This document shows, piece after piece, positions 11,601 through 18,477 of a DNA stretch of 45,322 nucleotides (the stretch's first letter is position 1; each line of letters begins with the position of its first letter). The stretch spans positions 1 through 45,322 of the forward strand of contig JAUCBJ010003499.1 in assembly GCA_032718475.1 (NCBI GenBank). Direction: 5' to 3'. The DNA comes from Nemertoderma westbladi (Eukaryota > Xenacoelomorpha > Nemertodermatida > Nemertodermatidae). Below the pieces are notes generated by a model. That model was given only the letters and a program-made list of their open reading frames with translations, had not been told where the DNA came from and ran no database searches. The translations under genes and the position numbers were made by a program.

Positions 11601-12353
11601 GGCGCCTGTCGTGGGCGCTGTGGACGAGGAGGCAACTGTCGGGGTCGCTGTAATCGAGGCGGCGCCAGTTTGGGGCGCTGTAGACGAGGAGGCGCCTGTC
11701 GCGGGCACTGTAGACGAGGCGGCGGCTGTTGGGGGCGCTGTATCCGAGGCGGCGCCTGTCGGGGGCGCAGTAGACGAGGCGGCGCCTGTCGGGGGCGCTG
11801 TAGCCGAGGTGGCGCCCGCCGGTGGCGCTGTAGACGTGGCGGCGCCTGTCGGGGGCGCTGTAGCCGAGGCGGCGCCTGTCGGGGGCGCGGTAGACGAGGC
11901 GGCGCCTGTCACGGGCGCTGTAGCCGAGGCAGCGCCGGTCAGGGGCGCTGTAGACGAGGCTGCACTTGTTGGCGGCGCTGTAGACAGTTCGGCGCCATTC
12001 AACTCCTCTGTGGATCCCACGACCTCGGTCACCCCAGCATCAGGCGCCGTGATGTCAGGTTGATCGGCCCCGTTTGGACCGAGAGTATTGTCTAGATCCG
12101 TTAGGGTTTCATCTGGAGAGGTAACATTCAGATCCAATGGTTGCGAGGAAGATATGCGTGCAGGCGCCACCTGACAGTCAACTGTTGACAACGCTGACGA
12201 TGTCGGCTGAGAACAGGATTGACCGGTTCCGAAGGGGTTTTCGCACCGCCCTGTTGTCCCCGGACCACACTTTTCGCAGGCCCGCTTGGCGTGAGCGCAA
12301 ACGCATGTCTTGCATTTGCCAGTCAAGTTATTGCACCCACAACACCTCCCCAT
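8676..12353 (-). CDS. R2-like retrotransposon polyprotein: Cys-rich finger, reverse transcriptase, CCHC, restriction-like endonuclease
   Basis: An uninterrupted 1225-residue ORF. Residues 4-37 form a Cys-rich, CXC-like zinc-binding module (CCGC, CKTCVC, CEKCG). Residues 121-253 are Thr/Ala/Pro-rich decapeptide repeats (TAPPTGAASS type), probably a flexible linker. The reverse transcriptase lies at about 560-800: GVRPIGIGECLRR at 575-587, motif A VDAANAFNS at 642-650, motif B EGVTQGDPLAMPF at 694-706, motif C FADD at 728-731. Near the C-terminus is C1020-x2-C1023-x7-H1031-x3-C1035, the CCHC arrangement of R2-type proteins. The presumed endonuclease follows (D1086-x15-D1102, with DIR after the second Asp) and a conserved tail (GWVRARISFAIIRG, LRGSRVRWRSG). 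The expected role is nicking target DNA and copying the element RNA by target-primed reverse transcription in the nucleus. The start ATG is the first in frame and directly precedes the Cys module. The ORF is clearly more GC-rich than its surroundings. Confidence 0.92.
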   Translation of the reverse strand: MGRCCGCNNLTGKCKTCVCAHAKRACEKCGPGTTGRCENPFGTGQSCSQPTSSALSTVDCQVAPARISSSQPLDLNVTSPDETLTDLDNTLGPNGADQPDITAPDAGVTEVVGSTEELNGAELSTAPPTSAASSTAPLTGAASATAPVTGAASSTAPPTGAASATAPPTGAATSTAPPAGATSATAPPTGAASSTAPPTGAASDTAPPTAAASSTVPATGASSSTAPQTGAASITATPTVASSSTAPTTGAAFPSPLSKSWPPCNISSQNYGLHADPDELMLRAFGATLVGKGTPPDGLMDQWRRITQLKGSKYRLPGGAIGRDVVSLLDAEAKAFVSGLNHNATNARSERLLLADSLILHRDPKVTKAADIRRLISRRLGMWRSSQVEMLVVEAERCSLRIGSNRRSTTKSNQQEKEQTIRIFSRLMMEGKVRSAVRWVTGRETGSVLDPESEIEVNQQRVRVLDVLSEKHPAAAAPKAEALLVCDDELPLRVDVEITAAHIESTARRLKGSGGPAGSDSTRWRDYLIRYGAHSQRLRESIASIACSLANSVVPWESVRSLMASRLIALDKCPGVRPIGIGECLRRILGRSMAEATGDDVTTTCGAEQLSAGVMAGVEAGVHSMRSVFDEHSEDGWGIIMVDAANAFNSLNRVAALWNVRQLWPPCSMFLFNCYRGHSILTIKGTDAVLFSEEGVTQGDPLAMPFYASGILPLIHELPSLKVRQSWFADDSSGARKLQDILEWYEHLLRLGPALGYYPQSAKSFLVVAPEFLEEAQSVFAEHNINIITGHRFLGGFIGSESECVKYVGAKIASWVASVDKMAEVAEAQPHAAFSAVVCSLQREWAYLQRVVPDCSSQFDVLEEAISDRFLPAVFDGRISQPELKLFALSPRMGGLGLRNPVNEADTNFAVSELGTQSLVNAIAGKEPFSLATHLECMEGARMTSREERQGMEKAQQEEALEGMAEHQRVAVQRAAEFRTGGWLSSLPVAEHQFDLSPREFRDAVAVRYGRPLVGVPCRCDGCGAGFDLNHGLNCKKGGLVIQRHNELRDAVGDLAALAFGPRNVMLEPVVREQHEDGDGAGLRCDVGIRGAFSTQTQALIDIRTINLDAVSYAGRSVRSVLESAEEEKKRLYTAAVSACRGDFSPFVASCDGILAPQANNLLRIIADRLHTNWGKPYSSVMGWVRARISFAIIRGTSHCLRGSRVRWRSGLGLVDGAGIPGGFA
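11595..11993 (-). repeat. 30-bp coding minisatellite inside the R2-like ORF
   Basis: About 13 imperfect copies of a 30-bp unit (plus-strand form ggcgctgtagacgaggcggc plus gcctgtcggg) that encode Ala/Thr/Pro-rich decapeptides. The length is a multiple of 3, so the reading frame is kept. The copy number probably varies between element copies. The long antisense frames here are shadows of this repeat. Confidence 0.9.
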
Positions 12354-12480
12354 TTCGAAAACCCAAAAACCAAAAAACCAAAACCGCAGCCAAGAATCCT
12401 AATATTGGCGCCAAGGTGTCTGCTATCTGTCAGCCTCAGTCCGTCAGTACAGCAGTAAGTACAGCAGTACAGCAGTCAAT

Positions 12481-12625
12481 AGGCTCATTCGATATGGTAG
12501 TAGGCGTATTCGAACTGGTAGTAGGTTCATTTAATCACGTATTTAGGCTCATTCGATCTGGTAGTAGGTTCATTTGATCTGGTAGTAGGCTCACTCGATC
12601 TGGTAGTAGGCTCATTTGATCACGT
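12481..12625. repeat. 21-bp minisatellite, right block (about 7 diverged units)
   Basis: A continuation of the array seen at 7346-8514, with more divergent units (gatatgg, gaactgg, ttaatcacgtattt). The unit around 12502-12550 resembles the divergent higher-order block seen twice on the left side. It fades out around cattcgatccgc at 12625. Its presence on both sides shows that the retrotransposon at 8513-12480 interrupted one array. Confidence 0.9.
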
Positions 12626-13062
12626 CCGATCACATTCGATCCGCAATTATTAATTTTTATGCAATGGTAGACGCTATTGAATCAAAAAGTTATCGAGTAC
12701 CGTTAGTTATGGAGACATTGTGTAAAAGGTTTGAGCCGCTGATTGACATAGTAAGAACATCTATATGCGATATCAGACATTTCATTTAACATAATACTTA
12801 CGATTATTGCCTCACTCCATTCGTACTTATCGATTTATTTGAGCAGCCCCCCCCCCCCCCCCCCCCCCCCAGAAGAAGATGTCAACATATTTCACAGAAG
12901 ATGTACAGGAGGCTGCATGATTACTTTGATAGTATACTACCGGTACTGTTACATTGAATGCCAAATCACTTTCCCTGAGTTGTGACGATGTATCTATCAC
13001 CATAAAATATCATTGCATTCTGAATGAACATTCTTAATTCTGAGTATGATAGTTAGCGCAAT
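12626..13062. other. Spacer with a 24-nt poly-C tract
   Basis: AT-rich sequence without a usable frame. A run of 24 C lies at 12847-12870, directly followed by agaagaagatg. The right end may hold decayed upstream parts of the Penelope-like element, but I cannot align them; a stop at 13054-13056 precedes the recognisable portion. Confidence 0.5.
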
Positions 13063-13435
13063 ATGTCTGACATGTTTTCTTTTAAAGACCAACCGCCAGT
13101 CTCATTACGCTCACTCACCCTTTATAAATTCACGTGCGGTAGCTGTTCCGCTACCTACATTGGCAAGTCAAAACGCCACTTTAAGGTGAGAGTGTATGAG
13201 CACTTGGCCAAGTCGGTCCGGTCCGGACAGAGAAACCTGTCAAACCCCAATCACATTCCGCGGTCCGTGATCACTCTATAGAAACGGATCACCCAATCTG
13301 CTACACTGACTTTAAACCAATAGGTAGAGCTGCATCTGACTTCGACCCACTAACCAAAGAGAGTCTGTTAATAACAGAAACCAGACCGACACTTAACATA
13401 CAGGATACATCTTTTCCACTTTATTTGTTTTAGAG
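13063..13435 (+). pseudogene. Penelope-like element, C-terminal GIY-YIG endonuclease fragment
   Basis: The first segment (13063-13281) encodes FSFKDQPPVSLRS, then YKFTCGSCSATYIGKSKRHF and VRVYEHLAKSVRSGQ. This is the typical linker and GIY-YIG core of Penelope-like retroelements, which carry this nuclease after the reverse transcriptase. One frameshift around 13255-13265 moves the frame; the continuation to TAG at 13433-13435 reads ETDHPICYTDFK ... KESLLITETRPTLNIQD ... PLYLF, the conserved C-terminal tail of the family. The RT part is absent upstream, so this is a 5'-truncated, frameshifted relic. In the intact family the GIY-YIG domain nicks target DNA to prime reverse transcription. Confidence 0.88.
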
Positions 13436-14095
13436 TAATTCCTGTATTGTAGGTTCATACTGTAGGTTTTATCTAAATAGAGTTTTACTCTACGTCTAGC
13501 CTGTTACATTTTTGTATGGTTCTATTTGTACTGCTGGTGTATATTGTAATGTACCTACCTCTATATTTACTAATTCAGCTTACTTGTTATACCGTGTACC
13601 GGCCTTAGTGTATTTAGAATAATTTCTATTTTGTTTTACATATATTCCATTGAAAATGATATAAGTAATATATCGAAACGTCTGGTTCAATTTAATACGA
13701 TGATTTTTCCTGTTGCACTTGCGCTACTATGAACTAGAACTTCCTTGATATCTGTATTCAACATTCTTAATATTGTTGAGGTAATCAGTTGTTTTTATTT
13801 TATCTGACACTCACTAACTCTGATACTAGCGGTTTGAATTAGCCTATTTGTATGTGAATGTTTAATCATTTCGCGGTGAAGTAAATTCAATGTTACATCA
13901 CATGAATAAATAATTGGGGTAACATACTGTACATAGACATACAGTAGTTTGTGTAATTTAATTAGAGCATGAATTGAATAGACAAGTTCAAACTTTGATG
14001 ACCTTTTGTTAAAGCCAAAATGCAAATAGCCAGGTCTTTATAATGTTTTCCTTAAATTTTAGTTAAATTTTAAATGTTTGTTAAATATATGTGAA
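13436..14095. other. AT-rich flank left of the LTR retrotransposon
   Basis: Probably the 3' trailer of the Penelope-like relic followed by unique AT-rich DNA. The minus-strand frame at 13795-14025 shows no recognisable motif and sits in AT-rich sequence; I do not call it. Confidence 0.4.
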
Positions 14096-14100
14096 TAAAC
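14096..14100. repeat. Target-site duplication TAAAC, left copy
   Basis: The five bases directly before the TG of the left LTR (taaac) equal the five directly after the CA of the right LTR (28850-28854). A 5-bp duplication is usual for BEL/Pao integrases. It defines the exact ends of the element. Confidence 0.9.
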
Positions 14101-15354
14101 TGTACGCGCTTTTGAAGACCTTTAGTAGTTTAACCCGCCAAAATTTATATGTCTTTCGGTTTATAAATAGACTTTAGAAGTTGACAAATATTTAATACCA
14201 ATAAACACAACATTAGCAGAAGCCAGCCTAGTGCGCGTCCATTAACCCGCTGGATATACCCGGGAGACTGGATTCTGAGGGCTTAGATTATTATTGCAGT
14301 GCAAGCTTACTGTATTATTCGATTGATCGTTAATAAATAATTTCTGACTAATATTATTCACTTTCGGGAAATATTAACAGTTCCTTTAGGACGTGGCGCT
14401 CTATCTAGGTAAACAGAGATATGACTTATACTAATCACAACGGTAAGTCGGTAAGGCTTATGATTCACGTATGAGGCGCATTCTTTAGGAAATGCTTAGT
14501 TATCAGTCACAATCAGGCACACTACCGGTAACACACAATACTGCTCACTAATTTGCCGACCGTCAATGAATTTTATCATATATAAAGAGAACAGCAACGG
14601 ACTCATGTAGTGCTTATCAAATAGCATTAAATTCACTACAAACCACAATAATATAAGTCGCAATCGCTATATATAACCCGTCTCTCTAACCTGTAGTGTA
14701 TCAAGAAAATTGGGAAATTTGGGTTCTTTATAAATGTTCTCCAAATAATATTCAACCAAAACACAACAGTAAATAGCAGTATAATAATGTATGTTGAACC
14801 GATAATGCAAGACTGAACTGAGTTGCACCGATTGATATGGACCGATAACAGTTATACGCTCTATAATTTAAGCCTACTAATGTTTCTTCTAAAGTATGAA
14901 AACGAATTGACTCTAGAGCCGGTGTTCCTGGCCTAGATAGCAACAACACAACAGTATCACAAAAAACAGTAAGACTGAACACTCCTAGTATCATCGGCCG
15001 AATATCTACACGTCGACAGAAAATATCGCTCTGATTGGCTCAAGCCAAACAAAGAACCATGCGTCCAATGGCTGTTTCCATGCCAGCAACCAGCTGCTAG
15101 ATGTCGCAATCTGAATCATCAAGGCCAAGCCGTGTAAAGGTATTTGGTGCATTGCGGGTTTTTTGCCTTACCATGTCCACCAAAGCACGTATATAGAAGA
15201 ATGACTTTTATGTCCGTTAAAACACCTGTAACGGTACCTTGCGGGCGAGGGGAATATATATACAGTTAGAGTACCTTTTAGAGTATTCCAGCGCCTGGGG
15301 GGAAACTGGATTGCGAAGCAAAGGGGCCAGTTATATCCCACAGAAGCTTTTACA
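14101..15354 (-). repeat. 3' LTR of the BEL/Pao element
   Basis: A 1254-bp copy. It starts tgtacgcgcttttgaagacc and ends agaagcttttaca in plus-strand reading. TATATATA stretches lie near 15255 and 14670 and could serve as core promoter in the equivalent 5' copy. An 80-codon minus frame at 14752-14994 is shared with the other LTR, but only because the two LTRs are nearly identical. The purine-rich GGGAGCGG on the minus strand, just outside at 15355-15362, is a plausible polypurine tract. Confidence 0.95.
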
Positions 15355-15432
15355 CCGCTCCCAGAAAATGGGATTTGAGTCTATAAAATATACAAAATCA
15401 CAGTTTCTAATATACATAAATACTCTAAACAG

Positions 15433-16326
15433 TTAGTCTTTCTTGCGCGGACGGCGTTTACGCAGTTTTTTAAAGCTAGCCAGAGTCCTTTTCTCTTTGG
15501 GGCGAGCCACTTTACAAGGAGGGCTATAACTCCTGGGTGAAGGGTGCAATATGATTGCATCAGAGGGTGTAGGATTATGGTCGGTGTATCCGCCAGTCGA
15601 AGTACCGGGTTGATTGACATCAACGTCGGGGGAGAGGGGTCTAACGGCTTTGAGAGCTCGTTTTAAGACAGCCGCTCTTACGGGTCCTTTACGAGTGGTC
15701 TGAACGAGAGCCGTGGGTGGACCATAGGCAGTTAGAAACCTCCGGGGTTTAATGGTTCTTTCCAACTCGCGTTCGCAGGCTTGGTATTCATAAGGCCGTC
15801 GATGTACTTCCTGTAACTCGGGGTGTGAGTTAACAAATAAGTCTCCATAGTCCGGATCCTGACGGATGTAATTGATTAAGTTATAGGAATGAAGGTCGCT
15901 AGGATTAACACTCCTGAGAAATTTGCGTACGAATTTGGTTGAAATACATTCTCCGACGCGCTTCAGTAGCTCGTAACTCGATATGCGTGATTTCTGTTCG
16001 ACCGAAGCGAATAGATAAGGATGTAACGCATAAACTCCTTCGTAAGCGCGTCCGGGATAATAGCGATGGCGCGAATCACAATGCAAACCAGCGTTCGCTT
16101 CCCAAGCTCTGATGTAACGTAGTGTGATCATTTCATCTACGCTTTCCAAATCGTGATTAAAAGGGCAATCGAAACTGGCGTGTCCCTTTAGTTGACAATG
16201 GTGACATTGAGTCATAAATTGAGGGCAAACCGCAAAAACGTGCAAGTTATCGAGTCTGCAATACGCACAATAAATCCCCATCACCAGCTGTTCGTGGAAA
16301 TAGGAACAGCGGACGTTTGTGTCCAT
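15433..16326 (-). CDS. BEL/Pao third ORF, distal part: zinc-knuckle, basic C-terminus
   Basis: A 297-codon frame in the env position, between pol and the 3' LTR. The frame is open a further 52 codons upstream, to the TGA at 16483-16485, and is the same frame as the upstream ORF at 16483-16881. Counting from the ATG at 16326, a perfect retroviral-type knuckle (CHHC-x4-H-x4-C; motif CHHCQLKGHASFDC) lies near residues 40-53. A CAYC pair precedes it, and the upstream extension adds RCRLC. The C-terminus is strongly basic (KKLRKRRPRKKD), suggesting nucleic-acid binding or nuclear targeting. There is no signal peptide or membrane segment, so it is not an ordinary envelope protein. I do not recognise the family. 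It could be an accessory nucleic-acid-binding protein, a duplicated gag-like piece, or a captured gene. Confidence 0.6.
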   Translation of the reverse strand: MDTNVRCSYFHEQLVMGIYCAYCRLDNLHVFAVCPQFMTQCHHCQLKGHASFDCPFNHDLESVDEMITLRYIRAWEANAGLHCDSRHRYYPGRAYEGVYALHPYLFASVEQKSRISSYELLKRVGECISTKFVRKFLRSVNPSDLHSYNLINYIRQDPDYGDLFVNSHPELQEVHRRPYEYQACERELERTIKPRRFLTAYGPPTALVQTTRKGPVRAAVLKRALKAVRPLSPDVDVNQPGTSTGGYTDHNPTPSDAIILHPSPRSYSPPCKVARPKEKRTLASFKKLRKRRPRKKD

Positions 16327-16482
16327 GGGCGTAACATGGTCTCTCGATGCGCATAACCGACAACGTTGCCGAGAAACATAGTTGGCATGGCGATAATTGT
16401 ACGCAGTGAGACACTGTGGACCTTGATACCATTCTAGGATGTAATCGTTGTCGCTGTTCCGGGCGCGATAGGCTGAATCTCC

Positions 16483-16881
16483 TCAGATTCTAGGCATATT
16501 GGTTCGTCTTCCCAGTCTGTTACGAATAGAATTTTCGTGATCTATTTTCGGTTTATCGTTACGACTCCGCTGGGTATGATATTTAAATAGAACCATTTCC
16601 CTTTTGGTGTCTACATCGTCCGTATCATGTAAATCGATAGGATGGCCAGTAGTTAGGAAGTCCATATACGTACCATTACGATGCGTATAGCGAGCGGTGA
16701 ATTTTCGATAGTCCAATTCACGCGTAAGTTGCTCTTGGGACATCGGCGGTTCGATATAACGACCATCATCCTCCGTAATGGTTGGATCGGCTTCACCGCG
16801 TATCAAGCTATCCACAAATGCTTGTAAAGGTAGAGTATATCGCTCCCTAATACCAAGATCATCTTCTATCAACTCCGTCAT
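16483..16881 (-). CDS. BEL/Pao third ORF, proximal part (ends at in-frame UGA)
   Basis: A 132-codon acidic-to-basic frame beginning at the ATG at 16881 and ending at TGA 16483-16485 (codon context ATC TGA GGA). The following 349 codons are open in exactly the same frame down to 15433, so the two pieces look like one protein of 482 codons (counting the UGA position) interrupted by a single stop. Either this is a nonsense mutation or the UGA is read through. No known domain is recognised; there is a run of charged residues, and no secretion signal. A minus-strand stretch upstream at about 16950-17100 is GC-rich with a short open frame and an AG-ending pyrimidine tract nearby, so a spliced leader exon is conceivable. 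Confidence 0.5.
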   Translation of the reverse strand: MTELIEDDLGIRERYTLPLQAFVDSLIRGEADPTITEDDGRYIEPPMSQEQLTRELDYRKFTARYTHRNGTYMDFLTTGHPIDLHDTDDVDTKREMVLFKYHTQRSRNDKPKIDHENSIRNRLGRRTNMPRI

Positions 16882-18477
16882 ATCTGTTATCTGAGTTTAT
16901 TAATATCAAATAAGTTTATATTTAGGCGAGCGGGCGTCGCTGCCTACTTCTCTTTGCCCCCGGACAGTGGGATTCTCAGCGCCGATGTACCGTCGTCGCG
17001 GTGTTTACGCCAACATGTAGCAACAGCACGACAACGATAACCGGCACAAGTCACTCCACTGTCCGTCCCAAAGGCTTGGATCCACTTAGGTTCTTTCTAT
17101 AGGAGAGTTGGGCTACTTTTACAATTGCGACTAGCTACTGTAAACATACTTTAGCAGTAACATTCACCTATAAATGCACAAATTCCACACAACTGTCACC
17201 AACTGCACACATACAGGCCATTTGTCCGTTAGTCAGTGCCTTCCAGAATGTCACGTTATTACTGTGTATCCTTGGATACTAGCAGTGTGCTATATTCTCT
17301 ATGCTATGCAATGGGACAAGATTTCTATTGTTCTTTTAACTTTGCTTCTAATTCTAGCGTGGGTGTTGCTATGGTGACATTATGGAATGCTAGCGGTAGA
17401 ATTAGGGTAATTCTCATGCATACAGATCTGGGATGCTATTTAATAATAATTCTTTAATTGTCAATATCCTCTTTATGCATGATTTTATTAATTTTATCGG
17501 CTATTGACTATATGTTGGAGATTCTCGCACTCTAATACACTCAATAGGATGAATCTCCGCTCCCATGATCTATTAATTAATGGAATTTTGGGAATGTTAT
17601 AAATTGTACAAAATGACAATTTATGAAATTCATTTAAAATATGAATTTAAATTTATTCCCGTGAATTTTATTATTTGATGTTAAAATTGACACAATTTGA
17701 TTCCAGAGCAGGTCTGGGGACATAGGATCCTTAATTCTATGAAATTTGTCTTTTAAGAGTATCGGTAAGTGCTACGATATCTTAATCGACTAGAATTGTT
17801 AACGGATCTGAATTTTACAGATTTTAATAAATATTAAATTAATATTTAAGATGGGCACCGATTTATTCCAGAGCTTGTCTGGGGACGTTAACCACTGATT
17901 CTAGAATTTGTCTTTCAAGTATATCGGTGGGTGCCGCGATATCTTAATCGACAAGAATTACAGATGGTCAAAAGGTTTAACAGATTTATTTGCGTTTTAT
18001 GCTACTGTTAGAAGGACATCACGCTACTATATGTATTATTTAATATAGGGTAGAAGAGCAATATCGCATGAAGCAATGTCAGTGTGAAGAGGCAAGTCGT
18101 TTCCAAGGTCTACCCAGAGCTTGGTTTAGCCGAGACACGAGGATCTGAACTTTGCATTCCTAATACTCTGCCTACCAATAATACTTGAATATAGTAGTGG
18201 CTTTATTGTACTTTAAGAAGTACGGACATTTCATCTTACTGTAGTCACGTATTTATAATATGATACGGACAGTAAGGAAAGAGAAAAAATTATTTCTCGC
18301 CGTCGCACTAAATATATATTATAAGTAATTACGTACGTAATAAACACTAATATATTGCACTAATCTACTAAATAAAATTGAATAAAAACGATTATAATAA
18401 AGTACATAATAAAGTTCGCATATAAAAATATAATAAAATAGATAAAACAATATAGTCATACACCCACTCCAGACGTA
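16882..18477. other. Non-coding interval between pol and third ORF of the BEL/Pao element
   Basis: Mostly AT-rich. 16930-17095 is locally GC-rich and open for about 48 codons on the minus strand, ending just before the third-ORF start. The part 17695-17960 contains a diverged direct repeat (see separate entry). No complete gene is visible. Confidence 0.5.
17695..17960. repeat. Imperfect direct repeat, about 165 bp apart
   Basis: Two similar segments share attccagag, tctggggac, atttgtcttt.aag, tatcggt.ggtgc and gatatcttaatcgac. The copies begin near 17700 and 17865. They are AT-rich and non-coding, and lie within the BEL/Pao element downstream of pol. Confidence 0.75.

Larger units (their letters stand above)
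8513..12480 (-). mobile_element. Full-length R2-like (restriction-like endonuclease) non-LTR retrotransposon inserted in the 21-bp minisatellite
   Basis: On the minus strand the element runs from about 12480 (5' end) to a poly(A) tail seen as T10 at 8513-8522. It has a 5' leader of about 125 bp with short agtacagc repeats, one 1225-codon ORF, and a 3' UTR of about 150 bp. Both ends abut the same 21-bp minisatellite: the left flank ends ...aggctcat and the right flank starts aggctcat. This is compatible with an 8-bp target-site duplication (atgagcct on the element strand), although in a tandem array a 13-bp target deletion would look the same. R2-like elements with a single ORF and a C-terminal restriction-like endonuclease are known for site-specific insertion into multicopy sequence. 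The intact ORF and clean ends suggest a recent insertion. Confidence 0.85.

Noticed and set aside
11611-12095. Antisense Val/Ala- and Arg/Gly-rich ORFs
   Set aside because: Shadows of the 30-bp coding repeat in the R2-like ORF.
14752-14994. 80-codon ORF present twice (also 28241-28483)
   Set aside because: Lies in the LTRs; duplicated because the LTRs are nearly identical, no known motif.
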